Shown: piece by piece, positions 57,306 to 64,000 of the stretch
Layout of the letters: each line of letters opens with the position of its first letter
How positions within the stretch are numbered: the first letter of the stretch is position 1
Assembly: GCF_000374425.1 (NCBI RefSeq)
Contig: NZ_KB894368.1
Location: forward strand, 1 to 64,000
Source: Acinetobacter tjernbergiae DSM 14971 = CIP 107465
GTDB lineage: Bacteria > Pseudomonadota > Gammaproteobacteria > Pseudomonadales > Moraxellaceae
Direction of reading: 5' to 3'
Length of the DNA stretch: 64,000 nt
Made by a program: the position numbers and the translations under genes
Notes under the pieces: model-generated
What the model was told of the DNA's origin: nothing
What the model saw: the letters and a program-made list of their open reading frames with translations, nothing else
The model's database searches: none

Positions 57306-58871
57306 TCAATGAATTTTTGAGCATTCAATCCTGAAACATGCTCCTTGTTGTCGCTCTACATATGTGAGCTTTGCATGATTTGCCTCACAAAATGTATGAG
57401 ACAGATACAATCCTAAACCAGTTCCTTTAATTTCGGTACTAAAAAATGGTTTGAATAGTTGAGAAATATCTCGTTTTGCAACTCCAGTACCAAAATCGAT
57501 CACATCAATACACGTTCGACCATCCTTTAGATCGACATTAATCTCAATATATTGTGCATCTACTGCATTATGTCGCAAGGCATTCCGAATGAGATTAATC
57601 AAGACTTGGCTTAATTGTTTTTGGTCAAACAAAATATTAATACGTTCAGTCAGATTAAGCTTAATCATGTGCTTAGCATCGATTAAATCCTCATTCAACA
57701 AACTTTCAAAAAAATCAGCGAGCTGAATCACTTGAGGATCTGTTGGCTTATTCCGTGCCATGCCTAAGGTATCTTGAACAATATTATCAATACGCTTAGC
57801 TTGTTTACTGATCATACGTGACAGCATTTCTTGTTGATGCGGATCACTGTCCTTGAGTAATTCATTGGCTTGTACAATTGCGGCTAATGGATTGCGAATT
57901 TCATGTGCAATACTTGCAGAGAGTTGCCCAAGCGCGGCTAATTTGAGTTGTTGTACTTGTTGATTGAGTTTTTGCGCATCTTTTAAGATTAAGAGAACTA
58001 ATGCTTGTTCAGGTACGATTAAATGTTTAACGCGGACATTAATGGTATATGGACTTTGTTGTGATTCAAAGCTGAATTCCTCACCATCTTCTAAATCACT
58101 AAACTTGATCAATTCAAATAAATCGGGTTGCCATTTCAGTAAGGGTGTTTTTTCAGGAGAAATAGGAATATGAATACCTAATAATGTATTGGCTGCGGGA
58201 TTAGTGAGTACAATATGATTACTATCGTCTAATACCAAATAGCCATCTTCAATTTGTTCCAAAATATAACGATTAATATTTTGCAATTGATGAATTTCAA
58301 TTGATTGGTGAAAGGTTAATGTTTCTAAAATCTTAAATCTTTGAACTGCGATACGACCAATCGCGTGAACTACAAAAAACAAAAAGGCAAGAAATGCACT
58401 ATTGCCGAGATGGTTGAGGTTGTTGTAATCAAAAAAATTACCAAGAAAGCGTTGGTAAACCACCATGATGACTGCAAACAGTGTCACGATGAGAGAAAGA
58501 TGAGCATTGAGCAGAATTGCAGATGAGAAAATAATAATCACATACAGCAAACTGAGTTGTAGATTTGGTCCCCCAGCTGAAAATGTAATAATACTTAAGC
58601 AAATTACATCTACAATAAAAATAAAAATAAGTTGTTTTGTAACTTGTAGCGGAACGAGTTTTAGTAAAAAAAGTTGGAAAATATTGATACTGATGTAACA
58701 AATCAATGTATAAAAATATAGAAAGGGATAGTCGTAATTAGTAGCAAGTTGCTCCGCAGTAAGTAAGTAAATAAGAACAAGACTGATTGAAATAATCAGT
58801 CGATATCCACTATACCAAATTCCTAACCGATAAACGGTTTGAGATACTGAGGAAGCAATTTTTCCCAACAT
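57306..58871 (-). CDS. pilS: Sensor histidine kinase PilS
   Basis: This inner-membrane kinase has six helices (about 24-175), a PAS-like domain, then the H-box SIAHEIRNPLA with H323. N and G boxes follow (LINLIRNALRH, KGTGLGLYLS) in 521 residues. It phosphorylates PilR. In related bacteria, pilin levels in the membrane are the signal. It lies 22 bp upstream of pilR. Confidence 0.9.
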   Translation of the reverse strand: MLGKIASSVSQTVYRLGIWYSGYRLIISISLVLIYLLTAEQLATNYDYPFLYFYTLICYISINIFQLFLLKLVPLQVTKQLIFIFIVDVICLSIITFSAGGPNLQLSLLYVIIIFSSAILLNAHLSLIVTLFAVIMVVYQRFLGNFFDYNNLNHLGNSAFLAFLFFVVHAIGRIAVQRFKILETLTFHQSIEIHQLQNINRYILEQIEDGYLVLDDSNHIVLTNPAANTLLGIHIPISPEKTPLLKWQPDLFELIKFSDLEDGEEFSFESQQSPYTINVRVKHLIVPEQALVLLILKDAQKLNQQVQQLKLAALGQLSASIAHEIRNPLAAIVQANELLKDSDPHQQEMLSRMISKQAKRIDNIVQDTLGMARNKPTDPQVIQLADFFESLLNEDLIDAKHMIKLNLTERINILFDQKQLSQVLINLIRNALRHNAVDAQYIEINVDLKDGRTCIDVIDFGTGVAKRDISQLFKPFFSTEIKGTGLGLYLSHTFCEANHAKLTYVERQQGACFRIECSKIH

Positions 58872-58895
58872 AGACGATCACTAATACTAATATTG

Positions 58896-59531
58896 TTAAG
58901 GTTTAATGAGCCCATAACGAATGGCGAGATGGGTCAGTTTAACATCACTATCAATCGCTAGTTTTTCAAAAATCCGATAGCGATAGGTATTCACAGTTTT
59001 AACACTCACAAACAATTTATCTGCGATTTCCTGAGCACTTATACAGTTCACGACCATCATCGCTACTTGCATTTCACGTTCTGAAAGTGCATCAAAAGGA
59101 GATTGTTGCGTATCTGAAAGATATGAACTAGCAAGTTGTTCTGCAATATCGGCACTGAAATATTTACCACCTTGCATCACTTTATTAATTGCACGCACCA
59201 TCTCTAAAATCGGTGCGCCTTTGGTAATATAACCTTTTGCACCTGCCTTTAATAACAGCGATGGATAAGGCTCTTCAGCTAAACCACTGACCGCGATTAC
59301 TTTGGTTTCTGGCGCAGTTTGTAATAGGCGGCGTGTTGTTTCTACGCCACCAATCCCAGGCATGTTGACATCGAGTAGTACAACTTGAGGATGTTTTTGG
59401 CGAACTAAAGCAATTGCTTCTTCTCCAGATTCAGCTTGTCCAACGACCTCTACATCTGGGTGGTCTTCCAACATACGACAAATACCTGTACGTACGAGTT
59501 CATGATCATCAACAATGAGAACAGTGATCAA
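58896..59531 (-). CDS. gacA: Response regulator GacA (UvrY)
   Basis: GacA, activated by GacS/BarA, turns on transcription of small RNAs that sequester RsmA/CsrA. I choose the TTG at 59531, preceded by AAGGAGGT 4 bases away, giving a 211-residue protein that begins MITVLIVDDHELVRTGI like known GacA. The receiver domain has D8, D9 and phospho-acceptor D54 (VVLLDVNMPG). A LuxR-type helix-turn-helix lies at about residues 145-205, with LSEREMQVAMMVVN and VSVKTVNTYRYRIFEKL. Its expected targets are the sRNA elements at 2.7 and 3.6 kb. Confidence 0.92.
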   Translation of the reverse strand: MITVLIVDDHELVRTGICRMLEDHPDVEVVGQAESGEEAIALVRQKHPQVVLLDVNMPGIGGVETTRRLLQTAPETKVIAVSGLAEEPYPSLLLKAGAKGYITKGAPILEMVRAINKVMQGGKYFSADIAEQLASSYLSDTQQSPFDALSEREMQVAMMVVNCISAQEIADKLFVSVKTVNTYRYRIFEKLAIDSDVKLTHLAIRYGLIKP

Positions 59532-59742
59532 GAAGACCTCCTTTTTTTTCAAAAAACTGGTTTTTTGTTACATAAAGCAAAATGAGCTTGCAATGAAATG
59601 ACAAAATTAGCAATCCTATTCTTTGTCTTTAGAGAATAGTTGTACACAATTGTGTCTATAAAAGCTTTACCCGATTTGTTTAAATGTAAGGCATAATGGT
59701 GGTAAGCGCAAATGTGCAGCGTGTTGAGTTGAGTATTGTGTC

Positions 59743-60810
59743 GTGAAAAATTCTAAAAAATCTGTCATGCATGCTTTAAGCATGTCTATTTTGTTGGCTT
59801 TTAGTTCAACAAGCTTTGCTGAGTTGGTTGTAAATAACAATCCAGCCGCTTCGAGTGCGAATACTGCGTCTGCTTCATTGAATTGGTCCGCAAATGATGC
59901 GAGCCAACTCATGGAGGATGATGACTCACTAGAGATTAGCCCACAAGGTTCAACTTCTGTTACAACGACTTTGCGTAGTGGTGGTTCTGCAACAATTAGT
60001 TCATCTGCGACTCCACAGAAAAATGTCCAAATTCGTGATACCTCTAATTATAGTAGTCAGCCATCTGTTAATGCACGTGCGGCTTTAGTGATGGATGCTC
60101 AAACGGGTGAAGTGCTTTATAGTAAAAATAGTAATATGCCGGTACCGATAGCATCGATTACTAAATTAATGACGGCTGTAGTGACAGCAGATGCACATCT
60201 CAATATGTCAGATGAAATCACTCTTGAATCGATTGATTTTGCAGGTGCAGGTGGAAAGAATTCAAGCTCGACTTTGCGTGTCGGTGATTCAATGAATCGT
60301 GCAGAGGCATTACTATTTGCTTTGATGAAATCAGAAAATCCTGCTGCTGCAGCGTTAGCACGAACTTATCCTGGTGGTCGATCGGCATTTATTGCTGCGA
60401 TGAATGCGAAAGCAAAACAGTTGGGTATGACTTCAACTCGTTATGCCGAATCAACAGGTTTGGATCCACATAATGTTTCTTCAGCGCGTGATTTAGGAAT
60501 TTTGGTCACTAGTGCATCACAGTATGGCTTAATTCGCCAATTTTCAACCACACCCACCTATGACTTTAATTTAGGCTATCGTGTGCTGAAATCGAATAAT
60601 ACTAATGCTTTAGTTCGTAATGGTGGTTGGAATATCAACTTATCAAAAACAGGTTATATTAATGAAGCTGGTCGTTGTGTAGTAATGCATACCACTGTTA
60701 ATTCACGCCCTGCTGTCGTTGTATTGTTGGGCGCTTCAACGTCTCAAGCACGTACCAATGATGCAACCAACTTATTGACTTGGCTTAGTTCTTTACCTAA
60801 AAGAGTTTAA
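59743..60810 (+). CDS. pbpG: D-alanyl-D-alanine endopeptidase (PBP7/8-type)
   Basis: This S11-family serine endopeptidase cleaves D-Ala-mDAP crosslinks in the periplasm. The 355-residue protein starts at a GTG. It has a signal peptide (about 1-26, ending FAE) and a low-complexity Ser/Thr-rich segment to about residue 100. The active-site motifs follow: SITK at 138-141, SEN at 197-199 and KTG at 302-304. The segment before the catalytic domain is long for the family. It ends at a hairpin terminator at 60828. Confidence 0.9.
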   Translation: MKNSKKSVMHALSMSILLAFSSTSFAELVVNNNPAASSANTASASLNWSANDASQLMEDDDSLEISPQGSTSVTTTLRSGGSATISSSATPQKNVQIRDTSNYSSQPSVNARAALVMDAQTGEVLYSKNSNMPVPIASITKLMTAVVTADAHLNMSDEITLESIDFAGAGGKNSSSTLRVGDSMNRAEALLFALMKSENPAAAALARTYPGGRSAFIAAMNAKAKQLGMTSTRYAESTGLDPHNVSSARDLGILVTSASQYGLIRQFSTTPTYDFNLGYRVLKSNNTNALVRNGGWNINLSKTGYINEAGRCVVMHTTVNSRPAVVVLLGASTSQARTNDATNLLTWLSSLPKRV

Positions 60811-60827
60811 TCAATTAGATTTTTTAG

Positions 60828-60855
60828 AAGCTCCTCTCCATGAGGAGCTTTTTTA
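60828..60855 (+). terminator. Terminator after pbpG
   Basis: AAGCTCCTC-TCCAT-GAGGAGCTT is followed by a T run. Confidence 0.85.
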
Positions 60856-60986
60856 TATGACAGAACGACATTTTAAGACGTGAAATTAACGTTTAGATAT
60901 TCTATTTTGAGCAAATTTTGTTAAATTATAATCTTGTGTATTCAATAATTATTTTGAAATTAATTATTTAAAATGGGGAGTCTAAT

Positions 60987-61757
60987 ATGACAACTTATGT
61001 AATTCGTGAAAAATATTTTGGTTATAATGATGAAGTTTTTTATGCTTCAGGCAATCGAATCGCCAGTATTTTTGATCATAAAGAGCAAGCTGAATCGACC
61101 TATAAGCAACTTGAAATCAATGGAGCACGTAATTTTGCACTTTATGAAGTTGAATCACTATTTGATGCAGATGAAGCACTATTAAAGCAATTAGATGATT
61201 TTGTCTTTTCACGCTGTGGTGAACATATTTACCAAGAGGGGGAGGTCTCTCGTGAAATGCTACCTGAAAGTTTAAGTGATGAAGATACTTTCCAGTTTAT
61301 TCAACTTGCTGATATGCACAAATTTCAATTAGTTAAATTTGAAAATGAAGCGAAATTTTATGCGCTTTGGTCAGTTAAACAGCAGAAGTGGGTGGAAGAG
61401 CATGATGAATTTTTTGCCAGTTTAGCTTATGCAGATCAACCTGAACAATTAAAAACGAATGTCGGAACCATTTTTGCAGATTATGACTATGGTGATATTC
61501 AGCTTAAGGGCTCACTTGAAGAGTTGTCTGATCAGCCGATACTTTTACAAGCTATGATTACTGCTCAATCAAGTTTGAAATACGATCAGAAAAGCCAAAC
61601 TTTAATTATTATGCAAGGCTGGGAAGAAGAGGGTTTATATGCGGTTAATCCTTTATTAAAGCAGCCCTTATTTGAGATTAAAGAGATTGAGCTTGAAGAA
61701 ATCCAAAGAATTGAGAAAGAGTTAGCTGCACAATATAGTTACGATGATTACGAATAA
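60987..61757 (+). CDS. Hypothetical acidic protein
   Basis: This 256-residue soluble protein is rich in Glu and Asp. It begins MTTYVIREKYFGYNDEVFYA and ends with a run of acidic and Tyr residues (YSYDDYE). It has no signal peptide or membrane segment. I do not recognise it. GGGGAGTCTAAT precedes the start. It is flanked by terminators on both sides and is monocistronic. Confidence 0.72.
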   Translation: MTTYVIREKYFGYNDEVFYASGNRIASIFDHKEQAESTYKQLEINGARNFALYEVESLFDADEALLKQLDDFVFSRCGEHIYQEGEVSREMLPESLSDEDTFQFIQLADMHKFQLVKFENEAKFYALWSVKQQKWVEEHDEFFASLAYADQPEQLKTNVGTIFADYDYGDIQLKGSLEELSDQPILLQAMITAQSSLKYDQKSQTLIIMQGWEEEGLYAVNPLLKQPLFEIKEIELEEIQRIEKELAAQYSYDDYE

Positions 61758-61784
61758 CATTTATTTTTATAATTCTGAATAAAA

Positions 61785-61806
61785 AACCAGTTGCAAGCAA
61801 CTGGTT
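61785..61806. terminator. Hairpin between convergent hypothetical genes
   Basis: AACCAGTTGC-AA-GCAACTGGTT is preceded by an A run. It can end the minus-strand lipoprotein gene and the plus-strand hypothetical gene. Confidence 0.7.
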
Positions 61807-61824
61807 CTATTTGTGGTAAATAAT

Positions 61825-62652
61825 TTATAATTTACCTTCATTAAATATATAAACCTGCGGATATTCTATACCAACGGAATCTTTTAATGTTGCTATACAA
61901 CGATCTTGGTCATTATGAATAAAATGAAAGCTGACTTTATTAAAAGTACCAACTTTCCCCCAAGATTTTCCTGAAATTTTTTCACATTTACTTTGTAATG
62001 CAGTGTCTAATTTTTTGATGTCGAGATGATTGTTTAAATCTAATATGAATATATCTATTAACTGGTTAAAAGCATTATCTGAAATTTTAAGGAATTTTTC
62101 TTTATTTATATTTTTCATTTCTGTGAAAGAACGATCTCTATATCTATAAAATTTCACTTTATTTTTAATCTCTGTTGTTAGTGTGAAATCTAAAAAAAAG
62201 TCGTTAGTTGAAGAAGATATAAATACAAATGGTATTATTTTCATATCAGCATTTTGAGAGTCTATAACCTTTAATGGAATATCTTTTTCAGAAAACTGTT
62301 GCCTAATTTTTTCTTCAACTGTTGATGAAAATTTTAGTGTCTTTAGAAAATCAAGTTGATTATTGGTTTTATTATTTGTTCGACTTATATTGGAAAAAAA
62401 TTCTGCAATAATAAGTCCATCTAAAGGACCTCCGATTACCACTCCTGAATTTGTTTGAAGTGGAGATTGTCCAATAAGAATTTGTGCATTTGGAATGGAT
62501 TTATCAATTACTCTTCCATAACGAACCTTATTAACTTCTTCTGAGGATATAGAAATAGTATTTTGTGTAGTAAAGCTAGGATATTTTTTTAAAGGACCTG
62601 TACAACCCAATAGCATACTTGTTAATGATAATATGGTTAATATTTTTAACAT
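61825..62652 (-). CDS. Hypothetical lipoprotein
   Basis: This 275-residue protein has a signal peptide ending LLGC (C17), so it is predicted to be lipid-anchored. The rest is Ile-, Lys- and Asn-rich and AT-rich in codon use, with no family I recognise. The KYPSFTTQNTIS start and the repeated aromatic strands suggest a beta-rich domain. It is convergent with the acidic hypothetical gene and separated from thrC by a hairpin. Confidence 0.68.
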   Translation of the reverse strand: MLKILTILSLTSMLLGCTGPLKKYPSFTTQNTISISSEEVNKVRYGRVIDKSIPNAQILIGQSPLQTNSGVVIGGPLDGLIIAEFFSNISRTNNKTNNQLDFLKTLKFSSTVEEKIRQQFSEKDIPLKVIDSQNADMKIIPFVFISSSTNDFFLDFTLTTEIKNKVKFYRYRDRSFTEMKNINKEKFLKISDNAFNQLIDIFILDLNNHLDIKKLDTALQSKCEKISGKSWGKVGTFNKVSFHFIHNDQDRCIATLKDSVGIEYPQVYIFNEGKL

Positions 62653-62749
62653 TACTTTCTCATAATCTGAATTTATTAGTAAATATTATATTTAATTATT
62701 ATTAAAGTAGAATATGTTTTTGCTAATGATAAAATACTATATAGGGAAT

Positions 62750-62775
62750 CAATCCACTCTACTAGGAGTGGATTG
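62750..62775. repeat. Hairpin downstream of thrC
   Basis: CAATCCACTC-TACTAG-GAGTGGATTG is a strong stem. The T run lies on the plus side (ACTTTTTAA), opposite to the direction of thrC. It may still act for thrC, which enters through the A/T run. Confidence 0.45.
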
Positions 62776-62786
62776 ACTTTTTAATA

Positions 62787-63926
62787 TTACATATTCGAAA
62801 GAATTGAATCTTTCACTTGATCCATTGTTGCATCAATTGACAGCATCACGGCATCAGCGCATTGCTTGATTGCAGTATCTGGATCTTTTAAGCCATTACC
62901 TGTTACTGTGCATACAATTACAGAACCTTCAGCAATTTTACCCGCTTTAATATCGCGAATTGCACCGCCAATAGACGCTGCTGAAGCAGGTTCTACGAAC
63001 ACACCTTCATACATTGAAAGTAAGCGTTGAGCTTCTAAGATTTCAGCATCAGCCAGTTCATCAAACCAACCTTTAGAATCACGTACGACTGCTTTTGCAT
63101 GGTTCCAGCTTTGCGGATTACCAATACGAATGGCTGTTGCAACCGTTTCCGGGTTTTCAACTGGCGCACCACGTAAGAATGGTGCAGCGCCATCGGCTTG
63201 GTAACCAACCATGATTGGCAAGCCTTCTGGTTTAGGACCAGTGAATTGATCTGTTGCAGCATCATAAATCACTTGTTCAAACTGATCAGCAGGTTGATTT
63301 GCAACTGCTTCGGTATAACCCATCCAGTGCGCAGTGATATTTCCTGCATTACCGACTGGTAAGCAGTGATAGTCAGGTGCACGACCGAGTGCTTCTACGA
63401 TTTCATAGGCAATGGTTTTTTGACCTTGCAAACGGTAAGGGTTGATTGAGTTTACAATCGTTACAGGTGCTTGATCAGCGACTTCTTTTACTAAACGCAT
63501 ACCATCATCGAAGTTACCACGAATTTGCATGGTAATCGCACCATACATCATCGCTTGCGCCATTTTACCCATTGCAATTTTGCCTTCTGGGATTAATACG
63601 AACGCTTTGATACCTGCACGTGCTGCATATGCTGCTGCTGCTGCTGATGTATTTCCTGTAGAAGCACAGATGATCGCTTTAGAGCCTTCTTCAACAGCTT
63701 TTGTGACTGCCATCGTCATACCACGGTCTTTAAATGAACCGGTTGGATTCAGACCTTCGTACTTCACATAGATTTCAACATTTTTGCCAATAATACGTGG
63801 AATATTCTCTAACTTAATCAGTGGAGTATTACCTTCACCTAAAGAAATTGCGCGTGTAGTTGCAGACACAGGTAAACGGTCACGATAACGATCTACGAGA
63901 CCGGTATAACGATTGGCATTCGACAT
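62787..63926 (-). CDS. thrC: Threonine synthase
   Basis: This PLP enzyme converts O-phosphohomoserine to threonine. The 379-residue protein has the PLP lysine in GSFKDRGM, the phosphate loop in SIGGAI and CASTGNTSAAAAAYAARAG, and EGNTPLIKL near the start. The length matches the short type found with hom. The upstream hom gene would lie just outside the right edge. The start ATG is at 63926, with CCAT-type spacing but no strong ribosome site visible. Confidence 0.93.
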   Translation of the reverse strand: MSNANRYTGLVDRYRDRLPVSATTRAISLGEGNTPLIKLENIPRIIGKNVEIYVKYEGLNPTGSFKDRGMTMAVTKAVEEGSKAIICASTGNTSAAAAAYAARAGIKAFVLIPEGKIAMGKMAQAMMYGAITMQIRGNFDDGMRLVKEVADQAPVTIVNSINPYRLQGQKTIAYEIVEALGRAPDYHCLPVGNAGNITAHWMGYTEAVANQPADQFEQVIYDAATDQFTGPKPEGLPIMVGYQADGAAPFLRGAPVENPETVATAIRIGNPQSWNHAKAVVRDSKGWFDELADAEILEAQRLLSMYEGVFVEPASAASIGGAIRDIKAGKIAEGSVIVCTVTGNGLKDPDTAIKQCADAVMLSIDATMDQVKDSILSNM

Positions 63927-63956
63927 GATGGTGTTCCAATATGAGGTAGAGAAAAA

Positions 63957-63996
63957 ATCCCTCCCAACCTCCCTTTAAAAAGGAAGGGCTTCCTCT
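63957..63996. repeat. Possible intergenic repeat at the right edge
   Basis: The region contains imperfectly self-complementary CCTCCC/CCTTTAAAAAGG/GGAAGGG blocks of a type I associate with abundant short intergenic repeats in Acinetobacter. It is cut by the window end, so extent and identity are uncertain. Confidence 0.3.
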
Positions 63997-64000
63997 CTTT

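Noticed and set aside
61825-62652. Toxin or phage-related role for the AT-rich lipoprotein
   Set aside because: No toxin, phage or secretion motif is visible beyond the lipobox.

Overview
The window is chromosomal DNA from an Acinetobacter-type gammaproteobacterium. The evidence is its AT-rich composition and several characteristic neighbourhoods: pepA-holC divergent from lptFG, gpmI-ctpA next to pilSR, glnK-amtB, nrdR-ribD-DNA methylase, an intact comM, and creBCD. The genus call is firm from protein character and gene order; the species is not resolved. No prophage, CRISPR array, complete insertion sequence or tRNA gene is visible.

Layout. 1-0.8 kb: 5S rRNA, its terminator and a broken small gene. 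1-4 kb: cysK, then two paralogous lytic-transglycosylase lipoproteins, each preceded by a near-identical ~119-nt element that reads on the minus strand as a Gac/Rsm-type small RNA. 4-13 kb: a MerR-controlled flavodoxin/membrane-protein operon, a phytase-like lipoprotein, an MFS transporter, a YgiQ radical-SAM protein, a DUF2726 protein and RidA. 13-17.6 kb: the creBCD locus, with creB separated from creC by a plus-strand cassette (a SUKH-like protein and a frameshifted gene). 17.6-35 kb: mostly core genes (dinB, a GH25 lysozyme, a DHA2 exporter, a choice-of-anchor I lipoprotein, a LOG protein, a TerC/CBS protein, ychJ, a TRIC channel, a HEAT-repeat protein, parC, fadD, MAPEG, ppa, an OprD porin). 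35-38 kb: two TorF-type porins, each with a sigma-54 promoter. 38-48 kb: a nonsense-disrupted gene, comM, ubiK, glnK, amtB (with its own sigma-54 promoter), nrdR, ribD, an orphan adenine methylase, an aquaporin and ribE. 48-64 kb: holC, pepA, lptFG, gpmI, ctpA, pilRS, gacA, pbpG, two unknown genes and thrC.

The strongest unexplained signal is the pair of sRNA elements at about 2.70-2.81 and 3.57-3.69 kb. Each has three ACAGGAUGU motifs in hairpin loops (the CsrA/RsmA recognition sequence), a fourth GGA motif, a GGA-loop intrinsic terminator, and a GacA-box-like palindrome (TGTAAG-N6-CCTACA) centred the same distance upstream. The response regulator gacA itself lies at 58.9-59.5 kb, so both the regulator and its probable sRNA outputs are present.

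A second regulatory theme is sigma-54. Consensus -24/-12 promoters precede both TorF-type porins and amtB, which suggests a shared RpoN-dependent, possibly nitrogen-linked, regulon. A direct-repeat site resembling the E. coli cre tag precedes creD. Three small accessory genes are disrupted (281-765, 16375-16799, 37960-38664), which fits decay of acquired cargo in an otherwise stable backbone.
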